A stretch of 64,000 bases of DNA, from assembly GCA_964019415.1 (NCBI GenBank), contig OZ025871.1:854629-918628 (forward strand). The letters run 5' to 3'. The DNA comes from Ianthella basta (Eukaryota > Porifera > Demospongiae > Verongiida > Ianthellidae). Position numbers and translations under genes: made by a program. The notes under the pieces are model-generated. The model saw nothing but the letters and a program-made list of their open reading frames with translations. It was not told where the DNA came from and did not search any database. Positions 34,334-45,949 of this stretch are shown in pieces (position 1 is the stretch's first letter; the number at the start of each line of letters is the position of its first letter).

Positions 34334-34909
34334 GTATGTAGACCCTCCAGGTCCGTCAGTGTACAGATTGGGGAGTTGGATTTCAGAGCTGTCAGTTCAG
34401 ATGCTGGCCTGGACCCAAATGCAGCATCGATCATGCTGTAGACAGAAAATCAACCCTTCCATGAACCCCCTTCTCTTGTTGGAGAATTCCTCATCTTCCT
34501 GTAGATAGCTGCCTGTGAGGCTCTTAATCTTCACCCTGCATGTGCCACACCCTACTGAAGCCTATCTCGTCAAAATCAAGCTGCAGCCTCTGAAAATTTG
34601 GGTTGTTTTGTCTAGCGCCATCTATGTTCACACCCCCCACGGTTCAGCATTGCTCTAGTCCCCTTGAATGACCAACTGGACCCAGCTAACTTCGACCTAT
34701 TTAGAGTGCTTCTAACTGAATCAACTCAGTCTGGATTTGAATCCACCTTGGCAGGTGCATGGATAGACCTATGTGAATCCAAATCAATTTGCAGAAAAAC
34801 ATATCCGAGTGGACGCTGATGATGCGGTTTGAATGTAAATTCTATGCTCACTTGATCCAGATAAGTGCGCTTATGTGGACATGCCTTTAGCTGAGATATG
34901 GGTGGCTGC

Positions 34910-34944
34910 AAGAGTAGATAAGAGATGATCTCTTATCTACTCTT
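34910..34944. repeat. 35-bp near-perfect palindrome
   Basis: AAGAGTAGATAAGAGAT followed by its inverse around one central base. Could be the junction of two inverted element ends or a protein-binding hairpin. Confidence 0.7.
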
Positions 34945-35210
34945 GGTGGCTGGCAATTGGTCAGACACCACATTCATTGGTTATCTCTCACTTTTAAACG
35001 GAATTTGACACTTGCACTGAAGTGCATGTGTAGCAAGGCACTTCACTGGGCTATCTATTACAACAAGAATTAATGAAGTTTGTAGGACCTTTGATGGCTG
35101 AGATACAGCCTAGGGTTGAATATACCATATAGTGTGAAGTATTGGCACCAATAGTCCGTCTGTGTACAAAGTGTGTCATATAGGCGACTCTGTTTGTGCA
35201 GTCAATGCTC

Positions 35211-35514
35211 CCAATTAAATAGAGAGTTTAGATTGTTAACCCTCAAATTACAAATCGCTGACTGGGAACCCACCCGAAGGGCGGGTATTCAGCTAGTCAT
35301 GGCAATACAGGGAGTGACTTAAGTTGGCTAGTGCCTTTGCTGCTGGACTCCTTTAGACGAAATAGATTAACAAGAAAATGCTGTTCGCATGGAGTTTACG
35401 GAGTGAGTCTACGGAATACTCCCAATTATAATATAGACAGTTTGATTGGTTGTACGAATTAAAATGATAGGCTGGGAACCCACCCAAAGGGCGGGCGGGT
35501 ATTCAGCTAGTCTT
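35211..35514 (+). mobile_element. Two Helitron-like 3' termini in direct repeat
   Basis: Two segments (35211-35298 and 35420-35514) start CTCCCAATTA and end with a GC hairpin CCCACCCGAAGGGCGGG, a short spacer TATTCAG and then CTAGT. A hairpin about 8 bp before CTAG, followed by T, is the Helitron 3' signature. No rep/helicase is visible, so these would be non-autonomous pieces. Confidence 0.5.
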
Positions 35515-36331
35515 TCTAATTATTCTATACAATGTTGGTCAAATGCTGCGAAACAAGTACAAACTACAAAAAATTTCAATGTCTCAATCATTCTCATCAC
35601 TATCTTACGATTACTTCACAGCTATTGAAATAAGGCTGTTGCAATATGGCAAAAGTGATGGCGACATGATGGTCACGTTTTGCTGGTCACTTGATGCAAT
35701 GTGAAACACAGAATGTGATGTGAATGACCATGACAATGGTTGCAACTGCAGTCACATGCAGTGATAGCAAAAATGACATTTGACAAAGTGAAAGGAGATT
35801 TCCTGGTAGTTAGCAAGTCAAACAACGGATATTATAATGCATGGCCACAAGACTGAGAACAGCTAAGTGAAGTGGGAAGCTTTTAAGTCTAAGCTTGCTG
35901 AACGCGCACATGTGAGTGGAATACTGATAGTCCCACAAATGCCCCAGAATTGATCTTAGAGGATCTAGATTTCAAAGATTTCCTGGGGGTATGCCCTCAG
36001 ACCCCACTAGAAGGTTGGGCATGCTATGTCATGGCCGGACCAGTTTCTATCCTCGTGCTATGGCCCTGTTTAGAATCATGGTTTAGATGCACGATACCAT
36101 GGCAACGGGATCTACATCATCTTAACCTCAAAAACGTTTGACCATGTGAACATGGTCACCAAAATTGTTTTGAAAGTGGTGTCTAAACTGGTTTATGTCA
36201 ACCTGAAACAAGAATTATGTCTTCTGTAGCTCACACGTTAATATTTGCAATTGCATAGCAGAGAGCAGTAAGTGGATGTTTTTTGTACCTTGTGTAGTGA
36301 GCGACGTGGAGAGAGTTTGAACCATCGATTG

Positions 36332-39300
36332 ATGCGGGCAATTGACAGGGGTGATGACCAAGAGGTGTATGAGCTCATCAGAGCAGGTGCTAGTGTGACA
36401 CCAAAGAACAGCAAACATGCAAACTGCCCTTCACAAAGCCATGTGGTGGGGCAATTCTTTTGCTATTAAAGAACTCATTGAGGCTGGAGCTGATGTCAAT
36501 GGACAGGATAATAATGGAACAACACCTTTGATGGAGGCAGCTGAATGGGGACGTGACCATGTGGTGCATGAGCTCATCAGAGTAGGTGCTAGTGTGACTG
36601 CAAAGAACAACAAACAGCAAACTGCCCTTCACAAAGCCAGCAGCAGTAGCTGGGGAAACCGTTTCAGTGTTGTCAAAGCACTCATTGAGGCTGGGGCCGA
36701 TGTCAATGAACAAGATGAAGATGAGACAACACCTGTGATGGAGGCAGCTAACATGGGTAATGAGCAAGTGGTGCATGAGCTGATCAGAGCAGGTGCTAGT
36801 GTGACTGCAAAGAACAACAAACAACAAACTGCCCTTCACAAAGCCGTCAGCAGCCACCAGGGATGCCATTCCAGTGTTGTCAGAACCCTCACTGAGGCTG
36901 GGGCTGATCTCAATGGACAGGATAATAATGGAACAACACCTTTGATGAAGGCAGTTAACATGGGTAATGAGCAAGTGGTGCATGAGCTGATCAGAGCAGG
37001 TGCTAGTGTGACTGCAAAGAACAACAAACAACAAACTGCCCTTCACATAGCCATCAGCAGCCACCAGGGATGCCATTCCAGTGTTGTCAAAGCCCTGATT
37101 GAGGTTGGGGCTGATGTCAATGCACAAGATGAAGGTGGAACAACACCTTTGATGGAGGCAGCTAACAAGGTTGATAAGCAAGTGGTGCATGAGCTGATCA
37201 AAGCAGGTGCTAGTGTGACTGCAAAGAACAACAAACAACAAACTGCCCTTCACGAAGCCAGCAGAAGCAGATTGAGGGACCATTTCAGTGTTGTCAAAGC
37301 ACTGATTGAGGCTGGGGCTGACATCAATGCACAAGATGAAGATGGAACAACATCTTTGATGCATGCAGCCTACTTGGGTAATGAGAAAGTGGTGCATGAG
37401 CTGATCAGAGCAGGTGCTAGTGTGACTGCAATGAACGAGCAGCAAATGCAAAGAGCCCTTCGCTATGCCAGTAGGGAAGGCCATTCTGGTGTTGTCAAAA
37501 CACTCATTGAGGCTGGGACTGATGTCAATGGACAGGATAATGATGGAACAACACCTTTGATGAAGGCAGTTAACAAGGGTAATGAGCAAGTGGTGCATGA
37601 GCTGATCAGAGTAGGTGCTAGTGTGACTGCAAAGAACAACAAACAACAAACTACCCTTCACATAGCCATCATCAGCCACCAGGGATGCCATTCCAGTGTT
37701 GTCAAAGCCCTGATTGAGGTTGGGGCTGACATCAATGCACAAGATAAAAATGGAACAACATCTTTGATGCATGCAGCCTACTTGGGTAATGAGAAAGTGG
37801 TGCATGAGTTGATCAGAGCAGGTGCTAGTGTGACTGCAATGAACAAGCAGCAAATGCAAAGAGCCCTTCGCTATGCCAGTAGGGAAGGCCATTCCAGTGT
37901 TGTCAGAACCCTCACTGAGGCTGGGGCTGAAGTCAATGGACAGGATAATAATGGAACAACACTTTTGATGGAGGCAGCTAACGTGGGTAATGAGCAAGTG
38001 GTGCATGAGCTGATCAAAGCAGGTGCTAGTGTGACTGCAAATAACAACAAACAACAAACTGCCCTTCACATAGCCATCAGCAGCCACCAGGGATGCTATT
38101 CCAGTGTTGTCAAAGCCCTGATTGAGGTTGGGGCTGATGTCAATGCACAAGATGAAGGTGGAACAACACCTTTGATGAAGGCAGCTAACATGGGTAATGA
38201 GCAAGTGGTGCATGAGCTGATCAGAGCAGGTGCTAGTGTGACTGCAAAGAACAACAAACAACAAACTGCCCTTCACAAAGCCGTCAGCAGCCACCAGGGA
38301 TGCCATTCCAGTGTTGTCAGAACCCTCACTGAGGCTGGGGCTGATGTCAATGGACAGGATAATAATGGAACAACACCTTTGATGAAGGCAGTTAACATGG
38401 GTAATGAGCAAGTGGTGCATGAGCTGATCAGAGCAGGTGCTAGTGTGACTGCAAAGAACAACAAACAACAAACTGCCCTTCACATAGCCATCAGCAGCCA
38501 CCAGGGATGCCATTCCAGTGTTGTCAAAGCCCTGATTGAGGTTGGGGCTGATGTCAATGAACAAGATGAAGATGGAACAACACCTTTGATGCATGCAGCT
38601 AACAAGGTTGATGACCAAGTGGTGCATGAGCTGATCAGAGCAGGTGCTAGTGTGACTGCAAAGAACAGCAAACAACAAACTGCCCTTCACATAGCCATCA
38701 GCAGCCACCAGGGATGCCATTCCAGTGTTGTCAGAACCCTCACTGAGGCTGGGGCTGATATCAATGGACAGGATAATAATGGAACAACACTTTTGATGGA
38801 GGCAGCTAACGTGGGGAATAAGCAAGTGGTGCATGAGCTGATCAGAGCAGGTGCTGATGTGCATGCCATTAGTAGGTACTATTCCTGGTTAGTTGCTGCT
38901 GATTCAACAGCGCTACATTTTGCTGCTGATACGAACAGTAGTCCATGTGGGGTCCTCCTCGTGGAGGCAGGAGCAGATATGACAGCAAGGAACAAGGACT
39001 CCAAATCTCCCCTGGACCTTGCCTCAAGTGACTTCCGACATTCTGTACAACGGGCCCAGCATTTCTCTACTAAGCGCATTGTTGCAGTAATTGGCAATGC
39101 TGAACACGGCAAGAGTACACTGATAGCAGCTCTGCAAGCCGAGGGCAAAACCCGATTTAGGAGGTTCACTAACAGGTTTGCAAAGGTGCAGAAAATCAAA
39201 CAGCGAACAACAGGAATTGAAGCAGTCCAGTTCTCCAGTAAGAAGTATGGAGAGACATTGTTCTATGACTTTGCTGGTCAGGCTGATTACCACGGCCCCC

Positions 39301-40770
39301 ATCAGTCCTTCCTGGAGGCCATGCTAAGCAAGCCAGGAGTGTCTGTGACCCTGTTGCTTCTTGTGAAGGCAACTGATGAAGCAGACATCATCACACAACA
39401 AATCACTCGCTGGCTGCAACCTCTAGCTCTTGTGGCAACCCTATCCACTCCACAAGTGGTACTTGTTGGCAGTTTCCTGGACCAAGTACAGTCCAGAGAG
39501 GAAGCAACTGAGAAGCTGTTACAATGCACTCAGTCAGTGCCAAAGGGGTTACCTTTCGACATTCAGGGTCCCTGTCTCCTGGACTGTCGCAAGCCAGAAT
39601 CTGAAGGCATCAATCAGATACGTACCTTCTTTGAAGATAATCAACCTCTCCTGTTGAACTCCAGCACCTTTTCGTACAACATTCACTGGCTTCTAGTACA
39701 AGTGAGGAAAGCATTCTCTGTTCCAGCCATCACACTCCAAACCTTCCAGTCATGGCTGCTGGAAAATTCTGAACTGCTTCCAATGAATTTACCGCCACCT
39801 GAGGAGGTGTGTCGTGACCTAACAGCAGTTGGTCACACCCTCTTTCTCCCCAACAGGCTAGACCCCTCCAAAAGTTGGCTCATTTTGGACCTCCAAGCTA
39901 TTCTCCATGATGCATACGGCACTCTGTTGTCCAGCTCCCGGTGTAGGGTCAATACGTTTGGTATTCTCCATTGCAGGCAGCTGGCAGAGTTGTTTCCCAA
40001 GTTGGGTCAAGCAATGATCCAAGAGGTCCTGATCGGTCTTGAGTTATGCATCCAGGTCGATCCTTTGCTAATGCAAGAAGAACTATTGAAGCTGACAGTG
40101 AAAGACGAGGTGGAAGGCTGGCTGTACTTCCCCGCTCTGGTGTCAGCCCAGCCAGCTGAGGTATTCTCTAATGATCCAGACCCACAGCACCTTCAGTGGG
40201 TGTGCTGGCAGCTGAGGACAGAGGAGAAGCAATTCATCTCAGCCCATCTCCTTCAAATCATCATCCTCCGTCTTGCAGCTAATCATGTGTTCACCCATGA
40301 GTTAACTCCCAGTGTGAGAGAGCACTGCTGCAGTGTTTGGGTGAACGGCCTGTCCTGGAGGTCCACCAAAGGTGTGGACATAGCAGTCAAGATAAGTGAC
40401 AGCAGTGTGGTCCAGGTTGTTGGACGCAGCATGGAAGGACCTGAGGAACTTCACCTATACATTTCGACCGTTGTCCAAACTGTCATCCAGACAACTACCC
40501 AGCAGTCACCAAAGCTGGAGGCCACATCCTACATCGTCCACCCGTACAAACCTGCAATATGGGAAGACCCCAAAGCCCCTCCCCCTGAGTCCCTATATCC
40601 TGTTTCAAGTATTGTTTCTTGCATCAATGATGGACATAACTATGTCCTATCCCTGCCAAGACAGGATGGCCGTCTTCCTCACCAGATGAGTCTTCCAGAG
40701 TTGTTTGGAGGATGGTCTCCTACTTTGTCAGTTGTGAAGGTCATGAACTTCAAGAGGGGACCACAGAGAG
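36332..40770 (+). pseudogene. ROCO3 main exon: long ankyrin array-ROC-COR, early frameshift
   Basis: The ancestral start seems to be ATG 36332 (MRAIDRGDDQEVYELIRAG), but one inserted base near 36416 shifts the frame. The insertion itself creates an ATG at 36417, from which 1451 codons are open to donor GTGAGT at 40771. About 26 ankyrin repeats are followed by ROC (VIGNAEHGKSTL, DFAGQADYHGPHQ, VLVGSFLDQV) and COR (DLTAVGHTLFLPN, SWLILDLQAIL, HELTPSVREHCCSVWVNGL). The ankyrin part is a 207-bp higher-order tandem repeat. If translation starts at 36417 this exon could still give a near-complete ANK-ROC-COR protein, but the downstream exons are damaged. Confidence 0.8.
36420..38870 (+). repeat. 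207-bp higher-order ankyrin repeat array in ROCO3
   Basis: Pairs of ankyrin repeats recur with a period of mostly 207 bp (69 codons; 198 bp for the shorter form). Neighbouring units are often more than 90% alike by eye. The pattern indicates recent unequal crossing-over within the exon. Confidence 0.85.
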
Positions 40771-40899
<129 letters not shown>

Positions 40900-41087
40900 G
40901 TTATGTACGTATGGTTATGGTACGTTGGTAAACAACCATGATTGGTGTGGCGGTAGTATGGTTAGGTACTCTTCTATTTATATGTGATACATAAAGGGTG
41001 CTATGTATTATTCTAGCAGTGCATATTTCTGTTCTTTCACTGTATCCCCAAGGACCTTGCTCATGCCAACCCAATCTCTCCCTGTAG

Positions 41088-41153
41088 GAGACACCACCAG
41101 TCCCACTGCCCTTTGCTCAGAGTCACACATGAACACACAACACACTGTCACAG
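41088..41153 (+). CDS. ROCO3 gamma linker exon
   Basis: 66 nt, phase 1-1, acceptor CCTGTAG, donor GTGAGT. Follows the main exon directly; the first alpha, beta and CARD exons are missing in this copy. Confidence 0.6.
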
Positions 41154-41465
41154 GTGAGTGTGGGCATTACTGTTGTACCAGTGAAGCCATGGCAGTAAAG
41201 GCAGCATGTACCACCAACCATCCTGTAATACTGCCTCTCCTGGGTGCTATAGTTACTGGAGGGAAAGTTTGGGATTCAATTTGCTAATTGCATGGTGGCA
41301 GCCACTTTGTGGCATTGGAGCTGGGTTTGAGACTAGATAGCCAACAGGGCATATTTTGCTGACTCAAGTACTGCTTCATTCCACTTCCATTGTATATGCA
41401 ATCCTCTCCTTCAGACCTGCCTTAAGGTTGAATGCTGACTTTATGGTCCTCCTTTGTACTTGCAG

Positions 41466-41583
41466 CTCCACTCTCTTCAGACCTGCCCTCAGTACCATCA
41501 TCCTCCAGTTTCACAATGTGGAGCTACCGCTGCTGACAAGGGACCCTCCACAGAGATGGAGGCACTGACTGCAACACAGCAAG
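41466..41583 (+). pseudogene. ROCO3 alpha linker exon, +1 frameshift
   Basis: 118 nt instead of 117. One extra base around 41515 makes the phase-1 frame end in TGA at the GCTGCTGA site. Because the normal exon is symmetric, skipping it would restore frame. Confidence 0.65.
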
Positions 41584-41799
41584 GTATGCTCCATGCAGTG
41601 TCACTACACACGAGTGCACCTCACAGTGTACCGAGTGTGGGAGGTGTGCCTGTGCATGTGTGTACATTTACATGGTCTAGTGTGTTTGAGTGGATTGACA
41701 CAAGTTTACACTAATTCACTTCACACTGAACATAGCTACAACAGCACACAAGTGTGTGATTCCAATAACACCTACACTCTGGTCTCAATCCCTCCACAG

Positions 41800-42108
41800 A
41801 TGGACACACTCCCTTTGACACCCACCTTACAAGCCATCAGGAAGTTCGTTGTCTGTGAAGTTGCTACTCACTGGAGCCTAATACCCCTCTGCCTTGGCTT
41901 TGAATCCTCTGCTGTTCTCACAATGGCTGAAACAGATCGCTGTGAAGATGCATGCACAGCCATTTTTGACCAATGGTTGTCATGGGAACCAGGCACAGGG
42001 GATAAGGACAGAACTTGGCGCACTGTCTTGTCCGCAATGGAGGGTGCTGGACACAAGACCTTCACACAGCGACTCAAGAGAGAGTTGTTCCACCTAGTCA
42101 CTTATTCA
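41800..42108 (+). pseudogene. ROCO3 C-terminal Death domain exon, frameshifted
   Basis: The Death-domain sequence is recognisable (ATHWSLIPLCLGFESSAV, IFDQWLSWEPGTGDKD, TWRTVLSAMEG, KTFTQRLKREL), but 11 nt are missing near 41822 relative to ROCO1. Entry in phase 1 meets a stop after about 20 residues. Residues differing from the other three copies (for example SSAVLTMAETDRCEDA) suggest relaxed constraint. Confidence 0.7.
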
Positions 42109-42199
42109 GCTAGTCACGTACCTAGCCCCCCCTCCCCAAGTGGTGGACCTCATGATCACTGTACTGGACATTAGAGGAGAATTCCCCGGCTAACACAGA

Positions 42200-42365
42200 G
42201 TATTCAAAAGTACTTCATCCCCAGAAGTGCTTGTCGTTACATTTGCTTCTTCTCCATGGTGTGGCTGCAAGGTGATCTTCATCACTCCACACCAAGCCTC
42301 TAAGATCCTCATCAGAGGATGATTTAGCCAACTGGGAAGAGCTCTGGCCAATGTACCAAGGTAGT
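42200..42365 (+). pseudogene. TDH: Decayed TDH first exon (copy 3)
   Basis: Aligns with 60169-60321: CTTCTTCTCC, GGCTGCAAGG, AAGATCCTCATC and CTGGGAAGAGCTCTGGCC stretches are kept, but the frame is lost. No exon 2 follows. Confidence 0.6.
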
Positions 42366-42746
42366 GAGAGTGCATTGCTGTGGTGTGAACTGGCTTGTGT
42401 TTGTGCCTCTGCACACTCATACATGTTCATGACCTTAGCACTGTTACATTGGCTCTGCACTTAGTGAGTGACCAACTCACTAACAGGAGTAATTGTGCCA
42501 ATATTGCAGTTGTCACCCTTCCCTCCTCTCCCCTCCCCTCCCAATTCAGCACCCACCCAGTCCACCATGTTGACTGCACTACAGATAGCCACCAGTCCAC
42601 AGTCACTGACATTCATTGAAACCTGGCTTCCGCATACTCATCCCACAAACTAAGTCCCAAACGTGGAGCTGTCTCTGAAGGAATGCCGGTAGTAATTCAT
42701 GACACAGTCTCACCATTCGACCACCTGAGGTGTTCATGTCCACCAG

Positions 42747-42945
42747 AAATGGCTACTACCGGTTTAGAGCGCAGGGATCATCCCTCCAATCGCGAAATTC
42801 CCCAGATGGTTGTGGCGGCGACTGTACCAAAAGGTGACCCACACCATCTCCTGGCAGAGGAATGGGTTGCTGCTGCCACCCTCTCCTCTCTCATGCTCTA
42901 ATACTGTATGTGTCTGCGTCGACCGACACATGTCAGCCATCTTGG
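42747..42945 (+). pseudogene. Gene X copy D, N-terminal exon with premature stop
   Basis: MATTGLERRDHPSNREIPQM start as in copy C. A small insertion near 42900 (CTCTAATACTGTA) introduces TAA after SSLML. Donor GTGAGG. Confidence 0.6.
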
Positions 42946-43099
42946 GTGAGGCGGGGAGAGTGACTCCTCACACTGAATTATGCATGAGCTTTCTTTGTTG
43001 TGTGCGTGTGGTAGTGGTTTGAGGTAGGGTATGAGGTAGAGTATGAGGTAGTCCTAGTTTGGAGCTCTGCGTCATTAATTAAGGGAAATTGCACGCCTG

Positions 43100-43176
43100 T
43101 GTGCGTGTGTCTCTGTCTGTGTGTGTGCATGCGTGTATGTGTGTGGTGTGTGTGTGTGTGTGCGTGTGTGTGTTGT
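43100..43176. repeat. Imperfect (GT)n microsatellite
   Basis: GT-rich run with several interruptions, in the same intron as 27782-27887. Confidence 0.8.
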
Positions 43177-43665
43177 GTTGATGTTTGAGGAGAGGGTGTG
43201 TTGTACACACTTGGAGCTTAGAGTATTGTGTCAATGAATGTAGTGATGGCTGTGTTGGTGTGGTGTACACACCTTGTGATCATGCCTCAGGAGTGAGTAG
43301 GCTTAGAGTGAATGCCTCAAATGTAGTGGCAGTTGTATTAGTGGTGGCTGGCAATCCCCCAACACCCTCTACTCATTCATCACATATTCTTTGGTAGTTA
43401 TATCCTCAGTAACATAATGCCACTCTGTTAGACATGGTCAGACCTGTGGTGTACATTGAGATAGAGAGCAGAGAGTGCTTCAGTGAATGGGACACACTAG
43501 CACATGTTCGTGACCTTAGCACTGTGCACTGGCTTTGTCACTTAGTGAGTGACCAACTCACTCACTGGAGTAATTGTGCCACTTTGCAGTTGTTACCCTC
43601 TCTTTCCCTCCCCCTCTCCCCTCTCCTCCTCTCCCCTCCCCCTCTCCCCTCCCCTCCCAATTCAG

Positions 43666-44124
43666 CCACCCGCCCAGCCCACCATGTTAACTGCACTGCA
43701 GATGGCCACCAGTCCACAGTCACTGACATTCATTGAAACATCTCTGACTCCCTCAAATTACAGCTCCACCGTTGCTGGTAGTCTACCTCAGGAGAGTAAC
43801 CCCTCTAATTTGCCTGGGGGCGTGTCCACAACTGACAACTTCAGATTTCAGGCTTTAAAGTCAATGGTCCATTCTGTGGTGAATAGCCGTTTGGAGCAAA
43901 GAGTGACCTTCTCCCAGCAACCCCAGCAGACTGTCGGTGAGGTGATTGTGACAGTGAAGCAGGTGTTTCCCGAGTACAGTGACAGTGTCATCCACGGCCT
44001 TATTGTGTCAGAGCTGAAATCAAATGTGTCAAAAACACCTTCTGGTTCAAGTCAGCTCAGTTGTGCTGTGGTTGCCAATGGCAACGGTGGTAGGACAGAC
44101 ACAGGACTTGTCACCTTCCGCATG
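43666..44124 (+). CDS. Gene X copy D, middle exon (in frame)
   Basis: 459 nt, phase 0 in and out, from CAATTCAG to GTAGGC. The only copy here in which this exon reads through to the donor (SCAVVANGNGGRTDTGLVTF). This supports 459 nt as the ancestral length. Function unknown. Confidence 0.6.
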
Positions 44125-44217
44125 GTAGGCTTGCTACTGATCGATGTTTGTGTAATGAGAACACACTATAGACACTGTGTGTTTGTGTTTATAACATGTA
44201 CCTTTTTGTTTGTAGTA

Positions 44218-44260
<43 letters not shown>
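44218..44260. repeat. (CA)n microsatellite
   Basis: Short CA array in the last gene X intron of copy D. Confidence 0.95.
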
Positions 44261-44262
<2 letters not shown>

Positions 44263-44288
44263 CCCATTCCTCCTCCCCTCCCCATCAG

Positions 44289-44589
44289 GTCCCTGATCAG
44301 ACACATGCAGAGGAGCCACCTGCCAAGAAAGTAAAGGGGAATATCCCTCCTTCCCTCAACCTCCACCCAAAGGTCCCCACAGAGCAAATGTGGAAGGGGG
44401 TGTGGTCTGCCACTTACAGGATGTGCTCGTTGGCTCCGCCTTCCCCCCAAGAACTGACTGTAAAGGAAACTACAGCTTTGAAGCAGCTCATTCGCAGCTA
44501 CAGAGAGTCGGCTGGGTTTCTTTCTGCGAGCAGCAGAACAACTTGAACATACTCTGCCTAAACCAGGGTCATCCTCCTCAGCATCATAG
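44289..44589 (+). pseudogene. Gene X copy D, last exon, C-terminal frameshift
   Basis: Starts VPDQTHAEEPPAKKVKGN. An extra base near 44521 (TTTCTTTCTG for TTTCTACTG) moves the frame, giving SASSRTT and TGA at 44544-44546 instead of the helical tail of the other copies. Confidence 0.65.
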
Positions 44590-45344
44590 TGTAGTCACCA
44601 TGGCAACGCATCAGTTGTTTTCAGTCACTCGTTTCATCACATGACAGCACTTAATTGACTTATCAATTCAATTCATAAGTGATGTGTGTTCTTGTTTTTA
44701 TCCCTCAGTAATTGTCGGATAGTTATTGATTGTGTGTTCTTGGTTGCTTGACATGTTCACTATATACACACTACATAGTGTTTGAATAATAATGGATTGT
44801 AATTGGCAGGCCACAAGGGGTTGAGGGTCGGAGCCAGGTAGATGAAGTCACAAAACTGCTTAACTCAGCTAGCATGGTTCATGGCTGTGGCATGGTGAAG
44901 AGTTAACGCTGCAATTTGAATACTGCACAATTGTAAAGTTATATGTAGTCATATATAGGAACTCATCAATTAAAATCATATGTTATGAACATGTAGCTAT
45001 GTAGCTAGCAAATCACATGCAGTCTTAATTGGTCAGCTACGAAACACCCATGCCAGCTGAAGGACATACAACATTGCTTTTGTGTGTCTGCAGTGTATAA
45101 AATAGTGTCACGTGTAGTCAGTGATACGTCTTGTACACCAGTGTGCATGTGAGAAATGCGACAACCATTAATTGTGTGCTGTGTACTAAATAATGTTTGC
45201 AACGAAAATGAGAGTGGGAACCAGTAGCCGTCAGGATATACGTGATGCCTTATTTGGACGCAAGTTTACTGTACTACAACTTCCTGAGTTCTGCGCAAGT
45301 TGGCAACTGGTCCTTAAGCCAATGATTTTCCTCCAAAGACAGTC

Positions 45345-45777
45345 GGATCAACTGACTTTAACGGACACGACGATATTATGGTATAATGACGTCACCGGAA
45401 GCATTCTGTGACAACCCCGACATCTTTGGGCCAGCTTCGGTTGCCTCTTCAAGAACTTAGCTTTAGGCACACTCTATAACAACTTAGCTTTGGGCGCCCG
45501 CTATAACAACTTAGCCTTGGGCGTACGCTATAACAACTTAGCCTTGGGCGCACGCTATAACAACTTAGCCTTGGGCGCACGCTATAACAACTTAGCTTCG
45601 GGCCATCTGTAAAGTTAGGGTTAGGGTTATGTTTTGTGTTTGTTATAGAGTGTGCCCAAAGCTAAGTTGTTGAAGAGGCAACCGAAGCTAGCCCAAAGAT
45701 GTCGGAGTTGTCACAGAATGCTTCCGGTGACGTCATTATGCCATAATATAGTCGTGTCCGTTAAAGTCAGTTGATCC
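45345..45777. mobile_element. Foldback element with about 138-bp arms, replacing ROCO4 promoter
   Basis: Left arm begins GGATCAACTGACTTTAACGG and the right arm is its inverse, with few mismatches over about 138 bp. The loop contains about five 27-bp tandem repeats (45454-45606) and a telomere-like GTTAGGGTTAGGGTTA (45614-45629). Flanks join sequence matching 13354 on the left and 13705 on the right. About 350 bp that include the TATA-like core promoter and the first leader exon of the ROCO2 type are missing. Confidence 0.8.
45454..45606. repeat. 27-bp tandem repeat (about 5.6 copies)
   Basis: Unit AACTTAGCCTTGGGCGCACG followed by CTATAAC, with the first units most diverged. Lies within the foldback element. 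Confidence 0.9.
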
Positions 45778-45949
45778 CTTGGAGCTACTGCGACTGAGCC
45801 ACTGAAACTGCAACCAGTACTGGGAATTAAGGCCAAGTACAAGTCTTGTACTTGCCTTTTCCCAGTAGCTAGCTAATTGTTGCTGTATCAGCTACTCGTT
45901 GTAGAGGGACGAATGTATCTTCACAATCCTTTACCTATCTTTTATGCAG

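Larger units (their letters stand above)
31258..36299 (+). other. ROCO3 leader intron
   Basis: Apart from the mobile elements listed separately, no gene is supported. It carries a small inverted-repeat element at 32795-32873, a DNA transposon at 33602-34333, a 35-bp palindrome at 34910-34944 and two Helitron-like termini at 35211-35514. Confidence 0.5.

Noticed and set aside
36390-38864. 824-codon open frame on the minus strand opposite the ROCO3 ankyrin array
   Set aside because: It is the exact antisense of a repeated ankyrin coding sequence with no stops because of the unit's codon composition. The translation repeats SHTSTCSDQLMHH with the 69-codon period and matches no domain I know. 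The same shadow occurs opposite ROCO4.
45614-45629. Telomere or interstitial telomeric repeat
   Set aside because: Only about 2.7 units and inside a transposable element. Not evidence for a chromosome end.
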